Source: Candidatus Parcubacteria bacterium
GTDB taxonomy: Bacteria > Patescibacteriota > Saccharimonadia > Saccharimonadales > UBA4665
Assembly: GCA_023434325.1 (NCBI GenBank)
Contig: JAEYSX010000002.1
Span: 62,001-126,000 of the forward strand
Reading direction: 5' to 3'
Length of the DNA stretch: 64,000 nt
This document shows positions 51,455 through 59,772 of the stretch, piece by piece; positions within the stretch are counted from its first letter, which is position 1, and each line of letters begins with the position of its first letter. Under the pieces are notes generated by a model. The model ran no database searches and was not told where the DNA came from. It saw nothing but the letters and a program-made list of their open reading frames with translations. The translations under genes and the position numbers were made by a program.

Positions 51455-52698
51455 TCTTCTGTCTTGGTGCCCAAAAGCGACAAGGCGATGCGCCGCGGCA
51501 AGGACGTTACGCGCGATCGACGATAGGGGTTGTACAGGCCAGTCCAGGGATTGGGCCTGCCCATAATAAGATCGCGCAACATCATACCGGCGGCTGTGCC
51601 GTTAGACAGCCCCCACTTGCGAAACCCGGTGCCAACATACACGTTTTTGGACCATGGATATAATTTGCCGACCAAAGGGATACTGTCGTACGGCGCGTAA
51701 TCCCGATCCGACCAGCGATTTATAATCGTATCCACGCCAAAGTGTCGGTTGGCGTAGTCGGCTAGCCGCTCGAACCGCGCCTGTCGATTGCCGCGCAGCC
51801 CCCAAATATGCGTCTCGCCGACAATCAACACAATGCGACCACCGGGTACATCGAGCGGCAAAATAGAGTAATGGTCGCGGTCGGGCGAGATGTACATATC
51901 CGGCAACTCGTTGTCAAGCCGCCCAGCCACTGCATAGGTTTCGGATGGCCCTTCCTGCAACCCATACGAAGCCCTGGCTACTAGCGGCAGCGTAGGGACA
52001 CTCGACACAACCACAATGTGCTTGGCGTACACCATGCCTTTGGCCGTGCGAACCCTGCCCGGATGGCCATCTTTAATGCCGATTGCGGTGCTGCGCTCAA
52101 AGACATGACTGCCGTTGCCGTTAACAGCCTTTGCAAGCCCCAACGCATATTTGACAGCGTTCATCTTGCCCTGATCGGCAAAGACCACGGCGCCTTGCAC
52201 ATCAAAGGGCAACGGAGTAGTCGTCACAAATTTGGCAGGCAAGCCAAGCGACGCCGCCAGTTCGGCCTCGCGCTTAAAGACGTTGATCTGCGCGCGATCC
52301 GAAGTAAACACATAATTATTGTCGCGCTGCCAATCGCACTCGATCTTTTCGGCGCGGATAATAGCCTCTATCTTATTGACTGCCGTTTGGTTGGCGTCGG
52401 CGTAGGTCTGCGCCGCCTGCCGCCCCAAAACTTGACCCAAAGGAGTATAAAAAATTCCATGCTGCGAGGTTACTTTGCCCGTGCTGCGACCGGTCGTGCC
52501 GCCGCCTATGGTGTGCTTTTCGACAACCACAACGCGCTTACCCGATTGCTTGAGCAAATACGCCGCCGTCAGTCCGGTAATACCGCCGCCAACAACCACG
52601 ACGTCGGTTTCTATGTGGTCGGTCAGGCTAGGGTACAGCGTTTTGGCCGGGTACGCCTCGCGCCAAAATGACTTTTCGCTCCTTGGTAATTGCAACAT
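51451..52698 (-). CDS. FAD-dependent oxidoreductase (DAO family)
   Basis: 415 residues. The FAD motif is VVVVGGGITGLTAAYLL (about 33-49), followed by GGGTTGRSTGKVT, and a C-terminal flavin-contact segment NVYVGTGFRKWGLSNGTAAG. Enzymes of this type often carry a C-terminal Rieske [2Fe-2S] domain of about 90 residues; here the protein stops right after the DAO domain, with no CxH...CxxH motif, so it acts alone or has lost the domain. TACAGT (52711-52706) ends 7 bases before the ATG at 52698, suggesting a leaderless mRNA; GTG at 52707 is an alternative. Substrate is an unknown amine or amino acid. Confidence 0.85.
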   Translation of the reverse strand: MLQLPRSEKSFWREAYPAKTLYPSLTDHIETDVVVVGGGITGLTAAYLLKQSGKRVVVVEKHTIGGGTTGRSTGKVTSQHGIFYTPLGQVLGRQAAQTYADANQTAVNKIEAIIRAEKIECDWQRDNNYVFTSDRAQINVFKREAELAASLGLPAKFVTTTPLPFDVQGAVVFADQGKMNAVKYALGLAKAVNGNGSHVFERSTAIGIKDGHPGRVRTAKGMVYAKHIVVVSSVPTLPLVARASYGLQEGPSETYAVAGRLDNELPDMYISPDRDHYSILPLDVPGGRIVLIVGETHIWGLRGNRQARFERLADYANRHFGVDTIINRWSDRDYAPYDSIPLVGKLYPWSKNVYVGTGFRKWGLSNGTAAGMMLRDLIMGRPNPWTGLYNPYRRSRVTSLPRRIALSLLGTKTED

Positions 52699-52868
52699 AT
52701 CAGCCACTGTACAACCACCGGCCCAAGCATAACAATAATAATCCTCACAGTACCTCGGACGCTATAAATCCAGTAACTTGCGCTTTTGCAAATACCGAAA
52801 CGCAAACAAGCCCGGCAAAATGGGGCTATTCAAAATCCGTCAGGGTAGGTGTCACAACTTCGCCAGCA

Positions 52869-52897
52869 TTGATTTTTTATCAAAAGTATGCTATAAT
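52869..52897 (+). promoter_or_regulatory. Consensus promoter of the first island gene
   Basis: TTGATT at 52869-52874 and TATAAT at 52892-52897 are separated by 17 bases. The -10 ends 7 bases before the GTG at 52905, so the mRNA would start at or next to the start codon. Confidence 0.75.
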
Positions 52898-52904
52898 AGA
52901 AAGA

Positions 52905-53840
52905 GTGACTGTTCATCATTCTCCCGAGGCTCTGCATGCACTGTCCGCATATGCCCCGACCGCTCCAACGAATATCCTGCCGGGCAGGGTTATGTTTCCG
53001 TTTTCAAACGATGATTCAATCGACAGTTTTAAACAAGCGCTGTCCAGGGTCGAAACCGACGAATATGCCGGCACAAAAAATCCCGTCGCGGTGCTAATTG
53101 GCGAAAGCGCCTTGTCGACGCAGATCCATACAATACCCGAACCAACCATCATACTACTAGACAACGAGGCACAAATGGCTCACCACATGGCTAGCTATGT
53201 CGAGGCACTCGAAATGTCACCCACCCCAACTACATGGGCTTGGAACATCGGCATCGGCAACAACGCCGTCCTAAGTCCACAGGTGCAAAATCGATACAGG
53301 CGCCAGCTCGCCGAGCAGATGCAGTGGTGGGAACATAACGAGACCCCGCATGCGCTCGCCGACCTTGACGTATATCGATCCTCACAAGAAAAATTGACTC
53401 AAAAAGCAATCATCCCATGGACAGGCGACATTACCAGCCGATCAGACATGGAGGCGCTCGGCACGGCATTGCGTAAACTAGACGCAACAGTCACCCTTCT
53501 TAATATCTCTAACGTCATACCCTTCAGCGCAAGCGCAAGCAGCGAGCTTCCAGAAATTCGCTCGTTTCCGACCGCAGCAGGCTATGCAGACGTTCTGGCA
53601 GAACTTCCGATGCTAGAAAACACGCCCATACTTACTACATCAAGAAAACGAGTATCCAGTAGCGACATAGTGGCTTCAACCGGACCATTCTACGGACTAG
53701 ACCAGCTCCGGGAGGGTGGTGACAGTCTCACCGGGCCAGTGGCGGTCAATACAAAGCGACAAGCACCAAGACAAAGAGTAGGCAACAGCGAAGTTGACGA
53801 TCTACTGGCCGATCTACTCCGTCGAGCGCTAGGTTCGTAG
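52905..53840 (+). CDS. Hypothetical protein, first gene of the accessory island
   Basis: 311 residues from the GTG at 52905. The frame is open further upstream, but the consensus promoter at 52869-52897 lies inside that extension, so it is not coding. There are two regions with recognisable texture: PEPTIILLDNEAQMAHHMAS (about 78-97) and, after WWEHNETPHALADLDVYRSSQ, a segment KLDATVTLLNISNVIPF (about 195-211) that resembles the late strand of some methyltransferase-like proteins, though no SAM-binding loop is visible. No signal peptide. Function unknown. Confidence 0.65.
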   Translation: MTVHHSPEALHALSAYAPTAPTNILPGRVMFPFSNDDSIDSFKQALSRVETDEYAGTKNPVAVLIGESALSTQIHTIPEPTIILLDNEAQMAHHMASYVEALEMSPTPTTWAWNIGIGNNAVLSPQVQNRYRRQLAEQMQWWEHNETPHALADLDVYRSSQEKLTQKAIIPWTGDITSRSDMEALGTALRKLDATVTLLNISNVIPFSASASSELPEIRSFPTAAGYADVLAELPMLENTPILTTSRKRVSSSDIVASTGPFYGLDQLREGGDSLTGPVAVNTKRQAPRQRVGNSEVDDLLADLLRRALGS

Positions 53841-53841
53841 C

Positions 53842-53994
53842 AACGCCGGCCTCATTCCTGCCATAGCCAAATCTGTAGGTGTTTCTGCTGATACCACCAT
53901 CCAAAAACACGGGGCAGTAGCCGAGGTTTACGGCGAAGCCATGCGTACAGGCTCCATTAATCTGCAGGCCTTGGGCATGCTATCCCTCTCATAG
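53842..53994 (+). pseudogene. Possible gene remnant in the 360-base gap
   Basis: Between 53841 and 54200 there is no complete gene. Frame 1 (53842-53994) reads like protein without a start codon, for example AKSVGVSADTTIQKHG and AEVYGEAMRTGSINLQ, to a TAG. It may be the 3' end of a decayed gene whose 5' part was replaced by the upstream gene. The rest of the gap (53995-54187) shows only an AAGGAGGG stretch without a start codon near it. Confidence 0.3.
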
Positions 53995-54200
53995 TTAAGG
54001 AGGGAATACATCCACAATAAAATAAGTGAACTCGATAAGCTCCTGCGCGTATAGAACACTGGCCGTCTAGTATATTCCAGCACTTTACATCCACCTTTAC
54101 ATAACCCTCGTCTCTGTTCACAGAGACCGCAAAAGCCATGATCCGATTTGTGTGAAAATTCTAACAGAATCACCGACGAGACATCTGTAATGTACGCACG

Positions 54201-54659
54201 ATGAACACACTACGCACCAATCCCAATATCCGCCTTGCCGGCCGATCGTTGGCTTTAACAGCCGCGCTGCTCGGGCCAGTCGCATGTGCCCAGCCCGACA
54301 CTTTGCCTACACCTTATCCATCAGAGACCGGGACTCTTGCTCCGGACGTCCCGCCAAGGCTCACATGCTCAACAAAGATAATGGGACAAATCATAGACGG
54401 AACAGTAAAGTTCGGCGTGAATGTCAGACATACCCCCGCAGGTGCCACATTCACCGTTAGCGAGACAGAGTACGACTTTGGCGACGGTCAAACAGATACA
54501 AAAGGAGGTGTAAGTCCGGCAAGTCACACCTACCTCCAAGAGGGACATTACGAAGCCGAAGCCGCCATCAGTGTCAGCTACAGCCGCCAGGTTGGCGCAC
54601 CGCCCAAAAGCGGCATAACCAAATGTGATCCCATTAGCTTTTACGTAGAAAAACCATAA
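54201..54659 (+). CDS. Exported protein with PKD-like domain
   Basis: 152 residues. The N-terminus has a basic region, a hydrophobic stretch (SLALTAALLGPVACAQ) and a Cys at 29, so it may be a lipoprotein, although Pro at -3 makes a poor lipobox. After a Thr/Pro-rich linker, residues about 55-150 form one PKD-type beta sandwich, with the YDFGDGQTDT turn and HTYLQEGHYEAEA strand. It is probably on the cell surface. TAATGT at 54188-54193 ends 7 bases before the ATG. The next gene encodes a similar protein. Confidence 0.7.
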   Translation: MNTLRTNPNIRLAGRSLALTAALLGPVACAQPDTLPTPYPSETGTLAPDVPPRLTCSTKIMGQIIDGTVKFGVNVRHTPAGATFTVSETEYDFGDGQTDTKGGVSPASHTYLQEGHYEAEAAISVSYSRQVGAPPKSGITKCDPISFYVEKP

Positions 54660-54743
54660 GGGCACCAGAGAGTCAAAGCCCTCCGTACATTAATGTAAAA
54701 AATCTCACAGTATAACGGGATAAATATAAGTACTGTACGGTCA

Positions 54744-55211
54744 ATGCGTACACCTCATACCAACCACAATATTCTTCGTAGTGGCGTTGCATTAAGTGCG
54801 GCCGTAGCCCTTCTTGGAACGACAGCGTGCACACCAAGAGATGTAGAATACATCCACAGCCCCAGTCCTTCAGAAATCGCCGCATCCGATCCAAACATTC
54901 CGCCAGAACCTACTTGCGCGGTTGAGGTAGCGAATGTCGTTGGAAGCACCGCAACCTTTGGCATCACAGCCCAAAATATCGGCACCATTGATGTCCCTGG
55001 TGCCACCAATGTACGATATGACTTCGGCGACGGCCCATCGATACGGACCAAGAACACTAGAGCCGAGAGTCACGACTACGACAACCCAGGTGCTTATATA
55101 GTGTTAGCCGAGCTTCTCGTCACCAACCCCACCAGAGCCAACGACCCTGATCCCCCAATAGCAGGAACGATCAGCTGCGACGCCGCTCTCGTCGTCATAC
55201 CCCAGAAGTAG
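54744..55211 (+). CDS. Lipoprotein with PKD-like domain
   Basis: 155 residues, built like its upstream neighbour: basic N-terminus, hydrophobic segment ending LLGTTAC (lipobox Cys at 29), a Ser/Pro linker, and a PKD-like domain with YDFGDGPSIRTKN and SHDYDNPGAYIVLAE. The pair probably arose by duplication and then diverged; the N-terminal halves both contain a Pro/Thr/Ser stretch followed by PPxxTC. TACTGT at 54731-54736 ends 7 bases before the ATG. PKD domains usually serve in adhesion or protein contacts. Confidence 0.72.
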   Translation: MRTPHTNHNILRSGVALSAAVALLGTTACTPRDVEYIHSPSPSEIAASDPNIPPEPTCAVEVANVVGSTATFGITAQNIGTIDVPGATNVRYDFGDGPSIRTKNTRAESHDYDNPGAYIVLAELLVTNPTRANDPDPPIAGTISCDAALVVIPQK

Positions 55212-55225
55212 TGTTTGAACTTTAT

Positions 55226-55615
55226 ATGAGTGTGGGCGAAACGGGCGAGACCGGGCAATCAGAGCTTACAAACCGAATTGTACGTGGCCTCAATTACCTC
55301 ATGAGCGAAGAATCCGGACTCTGCGCGCCAGGCAGCCCGCATCGAATACGGCACACCGCTTACCCCGACGCAGCCCAAACCCTTCTAGACTGGTATGCAA
55401 ACTGTGAACCGCAAACCGCAGATGATGCCTCAGAAAATTAGACGTCAGCCAGTGCGCAAACTGTACGTATCCACGGCTTTACATATCAAAAAATAGCTCT
55501 CAAAGATCTACAATTAACGCCCAACCCCACCTCTTTAGAAATCCGGCTAACGGACGAATCTGCGAGTGAGCACCGACATCTTGTCGAAATATCCATAACA
55601 ATCATAAACATATAA
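55226..55615 (+). pseudogene. Interrupted paralog of the small protein at 58693
   Basis: The first 28 residues (VGETGETGQSELTNRIVRGL, then NYLMSEESGL) are nearly the same as residues 3-35 of the 143-residue protein at 58693. After that the similarity breaks, an in-frame TAG occurs at 55439-55441, and the same frame then stays open for 57 more codons of protein-like sequence (TVRIHGFTYQKIALKDLQLT) to TAA at 55613-55615. So this is a decayed or frameshifted copy, or a gene read through a TAG. The start is set at the ATG matching the paralog; the frame also opens at a GTG at 55211, overlapping the preceding stop. Confidence 0.55.
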
Positions 55616-55687
55616 TTGCATCAAATGCTCTAATCTGTTAATATACACATCCGATATTGCTTAGACAAAAGTTATAGAGACAATAAA

Positions 55688-56398
55688 GTGCCGGAGTTGC
55701 GATCTCCATTAGTATTAGCTGGCCCCACTACGGTAGGAAAGAGCGATGTCGCCCGCGAACTTGCCGATAGAACTCAAGGGGTGATCCTCAACGCAGACAA
55801 ATATTATTTGTATGCGAACAGATTATTTCAGATAGGGCTAGGCTTGGTGCCTGGCGAGCTGAATGACGGACGCCAGCGCGAGCTGTACGGAGTCCTAAGC
55901 CCAGAGACGCCGCTCCCCTCGACCGAGGATTTTTTGTCTATGACAGACGCAGCCGTAAAACGCGCGCACCATATGGGGCAACTCGCCATTATCGAAGGCT
56001 GTAGTTATCGGCACAATATGGCTTTGATACATCGCTACGGAGCTGAACGATCAGTAAGCCTCACTTGGGCGGACAGGGATGGTGTAAGCGCACGCGTTGA
56101 TAGCAGAATGCGCAAACTCATTGCATTAGGCCTTTACGAAGAAACCCAGCGGGCGCTTGATGCCGGCTATGAACATACGTATCCGATGACCAGCATGATG
56201 TACCGCCCAGCCATCCAAGTAGTACGCGGTGTCATCACCAAAGACGAGGCGACAACGCGTATTGCCGAAAACGGAATGGGCAACGCGATGGAGCACGACG
56301 AGCTGTACGCATCACATACGGGTTTGGCGCGTTTTGTACATTCCAGAGGACATGAATCCCGCACGGCCAATTTGATCCTAAATCACATCGCTAAGTAA
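55688..56398 (+). CDS. Isopentenyltransferase-like P-loop protein (IPT / MiaA-like)
   Basis: 236 residues starting at GTG. The P-loop is LVLAGPTTVGKSDVARELAD (about 8-27; Lys18, Ser19), in the position and form of IPT and MiaA enzymes, followed by ILNADKYYLYANRLFQIG as their Asp-containing substrate region. It is shorter than MiaA (about 300) and closer to adenylate isopentenyltransferases, which make cytokinin precursors from DMAPP and AMP. A tRNA role is also possible. The identification rests on N-terminal motifs; the C-terminal half is not recognisable. The next gene begins 17 bases later, so both are probably co-transcribed. Confidence 0.55.
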   Translation: MPELRSPLVLAGPTTVGKSDVARELADRTQGVILNADKYYLYANRLFQIGLGLVPGELNDGRQRELYGVLSPETPLPSTEDFLSMTDAAVKRAHHMGQLAIIEGCSYRHNMALIHRYGAERSVSLTWADRDGVSARVDSRMRKLIALGLYEETQRALDAGYEHTYPMTSMMYRPAIQVVRGVITKDEATTRIAENGMGNAMEHDELYASHTGLARFVHSRGHESRTANLILNHIAK

Positions 56399-56415
56399 CC
56401 CAGGCAAGACATAGA

Positions 56416-57780
56416 ATGGCCCTCGAGAGATTATGTGCTGATTTTCCAGAAGACGTCCCCACGCAATACTATTTGCGACAGGGGTTTGTTCATCCCGCCA
56501 TACCAACTCAACGCGTAAGTTCTGACCTTAATCCGGCACAAGCATTGCTCGAGCGGTTCAAGCCGGACATTGCTGCAAAAGAGGTAGTCGATGAGCAAAC
56601 AATCGCACTAGTCGAAAAGAGAGATCCACACACAATGACCGAAGCCATGCTGGCAGTGTTCGGGCATGATCGCCCGGTCATCACATTTGCCGACGCCAGC
56701 CCCAAAGCGCGTAGCGTCCTCTTGCGCTGGATACATAGCTTTGTAGAGTACGCCACGGAACCCGCAACTATAGCAGAACACGACCTAGACGGTGGTTTTC
56801 TTCGTATTGGCACCAACATAGACCATAAGACTGGCGACCGAGGAGGGCTTCAGGGAGTTCGCACACTCCACCCCCACTGTTTGTGTTTTAGCAAAACACC
56901 AACCGCGCCAGAAGTCCGCAAGCTCGATTTCTCGAAGCCCGACCACGAGACGCTCTCGGTCGTCGACCCGCTCGCAACACTCGGGCCCCAAATCATTGCC
57001 GACTATTACAAAGCCGGCGCACTACCCAAGAGCATATACAACGCCTTTTATGCGGTAAGCGCAGACAATACAGATGTAATGCCTTTTGCATTTAACCTGC
57101 GCCTTAAAGATTCTTGGGACTCTCTTTTAGACCCACGAACTGGTGATGGGCTCGCAGATCTAGACTTTGGCCTTCAGCGAATATACAACGACGTGCGAAT
57201 GGCCATCACAGGCACCGATTCCAAAGAATTAAGCCAGCCCTGGCAAAGGCCTCCTATCCTAGACTTCGATCAGGCAAAAAGAAACATCGACGCTTTACCA
57301 CACCTGTCATCCGAGAGTCGCGAGGGTCTCTATCGGCTAGCAGCCAGCCTGCGAACAATCCCTCAACCCGTCATGGACAGATTACGCAAAGCCCGGACCG
57401 CTGGCGCCGTAACAAGCGCCGAGAAGATTTTGGCTTTTGCAGGACTTGCATACGGCATGACTTTTTATTCTCCTGGGACCATCGAGGCCATGAGAAGCGA
57501 CAGTAATTGGAAGAAACCGGCCTACCTTGCGGTACAACCCGCGCTCATACGATCATCCGGAGTTGCCGGATTTAATAGCGACGATAAACGCGAGCTATTC
57601 AAGGTTGTACGGAGCAAGGCGCGGCAACTCGGACCAGACAACATCGCCACAATGAGACGCTTTCACCGCGGCTACGTACAATCACTTGGAAGCCGCGCTC
57701 TTAACGGGCGTGCCACCTGGCAAGAACAAATACCAGGTGCGTCCACAGCAGACACCAGTTTTCTGGGTCATATCGTATAA
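56416..57780 (+). CDS. Hypothetical 454-residue protein with a possible HIT-like motif
   Basis: 454 residues, no signal peptide, no confident family. Residues about 85-165 look like a HIT or GalT-type unit: FGHDRPVITFADASPKARSV (strand and helix), a Gly-containing strand IGTNIDHKTG, and DRGGLQGVRTLHPHCLCFSK with H152 and H154 in the HxHxx pattern. The third His is replaced by Cys or Phe. The rest is helical and charged. If this is right, it could hydrolyse or transfer nucleotidyl groups. It sits just after the IPT-like gene and before another unknown gene. Confidence 0.6.
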   Translation: MALERLCADFPEDVPTQYYLRQGFVHPAIPTQRVSSDLNPAQALLERFKPDIAAKEVVDEQTIALVEKRDPHTMTEAMLAVFGHDRPVITFADASPKARSVLLRWIHSFVEYATEPATIAEHDLDGGFLRIGTNIDHKTGDRGGLQGVRTLHPHCLCFSKTPTAPEVRKLDFSKPDHETLSVVDPLATLGPQIIADYYKAGALPKSIYNAFYAVSADNTDVMPFAFNLRLKDSWDSLLDPRTGDGLADLDFGLQRIYNDVRMAITGTDSKELSQPWQRPPILDFDQAKRNIDALPHLSSESREGLYRLAASLRTIPQPVMDRLRKARTAGAVTSAEKILAFAGLAYGMTFYSPGTIEAMRSDSNWKKPAYLAVQPALIRSSGVAGFNSDDKRELFKVVRSKARQLGPDNIATMRRFHRGYVQSLGSRALNGRATWQEQIPGASTADTSFLGHIV

Positions 57781-57833
57781 ATAGTGCGCGACAGAGAATT
57801 GTATTATAAACGTACATATGTTATAATTATATT

Positions 57834-58559
57834 ATGACTAGCGTACGCCCCGAGCAATTTACCCCGCGTCCAATGGACCACCAAAGTGCGCTCGCAGCGC
57901 TTAATAGTGAACCAGCGGATTACCGGGGTTACACAACTCGATACGGCGCAAGAGCCATGGTTACCGGGGTTATGGAGCGGGGGGAAATGCCCCGACTCGA
58001 CAACGACTGGACATTCGTGGTCGACCGCCGACCCGCGGGCGCTACCGGCGACCGCATACCGGTTCGCGAATTTGTCGCATACTTTGGCAATCGCAGCGTC
58101 CCGATAGCAGACATTGACCACGATATGCACGACCATGATGCCGGCCATGTCGTAAGCTATCAGGACATGTTTCGCTCCAGACTTTTTGCCGACGTAGTCC
58201 ACGAAACCGCGCAAGCAACCGTAGGCCAAGACGATGACGCGCTTTACAATCGCTTTGGAAATGCCATCGATGGACTAAGCGAAGCGATCGGTGATCTTGA
58301 CGTACTAAAAAGAGGTGTTGTCCTGGCCGACATTCGCCTAACCGACCATGTAGCCGCAGCACGTCGCCACCTCACAGAGCTTATCGACATGCACCAGGGA
58401 ACCTCGACGCCTACAGATAAAAAGGAGATGTTCGACCAACTATGGGCAGAGCTAAACCTTGACGCCTATCAATGTTTAGCCGCAGAACATGACAAAATCA
58501 ACATAGAACGCAGGGATGTCCACCAAGCTGGCGGTTCGCTTGCAGTACGCAACTCCTAA
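57834..58559 (+). CDS. Hypothetical protein with a His/Asp-rich motif
   Basis: 241 residues. Residues 93-105 (DIDHDMHDHDAGH) contain four His and five Asp, a likely metal-binding site; the surrounding helices (SYQDMFRSRLFADVVHETAQ, and AAARRHLTELIDMHQG later) give a helical bundle. This texture resembles diiron or HD-type helical enzymes but no family matches. TATAAT at 57822-57827 ends exactly 6 bases before the ATG with no ribosome binding site, so it is probably leaderless and has its own promoter in the island. Confidence 0.6.
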   Translation: MTSVRPEQFTPRPMDHQSALAALNSEPADYRGYTTRYGARAMVTGVMERGEMPRLDNDWTFVVDRRPAGATGDRIPVREFVAYFGNRSVPIADIDHDMHDHDAGHVVSYQDMFRSRLFADVVHETAQATVGQDDDALYNRFGNAIDGLSEAIGDLDVLKRGVVLADIRLTDHVAAARRHLTELIDMHQGTSTPTDKKEMFDQLWAELNLDAYQCLAAEHDKINIERRDVHQAGGSLAVRNS

Positions 58560-58692
58560 CACGCGAGCCAAAATAAGGGAGGGCATGTTGACTTCTTATG
58601 ATTATATGACATGCTATAGATAATACGCGCATTTTGCTCTTCTAATACTATCGGTTACCGCAAAGACTTAATAATTATGGTAAAGTATACGT

Positions 58693-59124
58693 ATGCATGC
58701 GGGCGAAACGGGTGGGAGCGAGCAACATGCATCGGAGCTTACGCTCCGCATTGTTCGCGGCCTCAATTATCTCATGGGCGAAGAATCCGGACTCCGCGCG
58801 CGGGTCGGCGGGGCAATTGAGGTATACCTAGAAATTAAGCCACCTGCCGTGCCACACATCTCAGCCAAACGGGGTGGGATAGCCCTATACGCCACGGGCG
58901 TGGCTGATCAATCGCGCGGCGTGACGCACATCGATAACGGTCTCGCGCACATCGCCGATCACAATACAAAAGAAACCATATCACTGCCTCTGCAACCAGA
59001 CTCATTACAAGTGGATCCAGCACGTATCGATACATGGGACGAGCCAACAAAACAACGAGTATTCGGTCTAACTGACTACCTCTTGAGGGTGCACTTTTCT
59101 GTCGACAATCCCGGCGCCCCATAA
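58693..59124 (+). CDS. Small soluble protein of a duplicated local family
   Basis: 143 residues, soluble, no recognised family. The N-terminus (GETGGSEQHASELTLRIVRG, then LNYLMGEESGLRARVGG) is shared with the interrupted copy at 55226, showing that the family duplicated inside this island. The central part (IALYATGVADQSRGVTHID) is beta-rich. TAAAGT at 58681-58686 ends exactly 6 bases before the ATG, fitting a leaderless transcript. I cannot assign a function. Confidence 0.6.
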   Translation: MHAGETGGSEQHASELTLRIVRGLNYLMGEESGLRARVGGAIEVYLEIKPPAVPHISAKRGGIALYATGVADQSRGVTHIDNGLAHIADHNTKETISLPLQPDSLQVDPARIDTWDEPTKQRVFGLTDYLLRVHFSVDNPGAP

Positions 59125-59192
59125 CAAAAAACATCCTCAAACCACATGACGACATCTAACAAACACAAGGGTGGTTAACACCGGTCATGCGC

Positions 59193-59221
59193 TTGACAAT
59201 AATACATATTATTGATATAAT
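59193..59221 (+). promoter_or_regulatory. Perfect consensus sigma-70 type promoter
   Basis: TTGACA at 59193-59198 and TATAAT at 59216-59221, spacer 17. The start codon at 59230 lies only 8 bases after the -10 box. This is the strongest promoter seen in the window. Confidence 0.85.
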
Positions 59222-59229
59222 AATATTAT

Positions 59230-59709
59230 ATGGAAGTAGTCCGCACCTCACACAGCAAACCCCGCTCGCGCGCTGCCTCTGCCAGACTCCTAGGGGGCGC
59301 GGTAACGGGTATCCTTGGCGCAAACCTCCTCGCAGGATGCACTACAAACGAAACAACTCCGTATGTAGACTGCAAACAAACCCCGGATGGAAGTGTGTCG
59401 GTTACAGTAGACACCTGGAAGACATCGACTGTACATATCGGTGACGCGGTAGAGGGCGAAGACGGCGACCCACTCTGGAGAAATAAAATAACAGTACGGA
59501 CTTTTGGCAACAGCACCATTCAAACCGAACTAGATAACCCGCCCGTCAGCGTTACTCAGCGCTACCATGATCTCGTACCAAAAAAAGAACCTGTGACAGT
59601 CGTGAGCGATGAAGTACGAGGCAGTCACATCACAGCGTACGTACCCTTTGCAATCGGAAGAGCTGCCGTGACTGTCGCCTACAACTGCTGGCCTTATGCG
59701 GCTAAATAA
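59230..59709 (+). CDS. Lipoprotein, unknown function
   Basis: 159 residues. The N-terminus is basic, then a Gly/Ala-rich hydrophobic stretch ends LLAGCTT with the lipobox Cys near residue 37; the mature part is a ~120-residue beta-rich domain (SVSVTVDTWKTSTVHIGD and later YVPFAIGRAAVTVAYNCW). It has two further Cys, one near its start (YVDCKQT) and one near the end (YNCWPY), which could form a disulfide. Expression should be strong from the consensus promoter at 59193-59221. No family recognised. It is the last gene of the island. Confidence 0.7.
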   Translation: MEVVRTSHSKPRSRAASARLLGGAVTGILGANLLAGCTTNETTPYVDCKQTPDGSVSVTVDTWKTSTVHIGDAVEGEDGDPLWRNKITVRTFGNSTIQTELDNPPVSVTQRYHDLVPKKEPVTVVSDEVRGSHITAYVPFAIGRAAVTVAYNCWPYAAK

Positions 59710-59772
59710 CGTTGTAAAAACTATGCGCCCAATTTGACCGAAGTTATACATATAGCGTCCACGTTGCTTATG

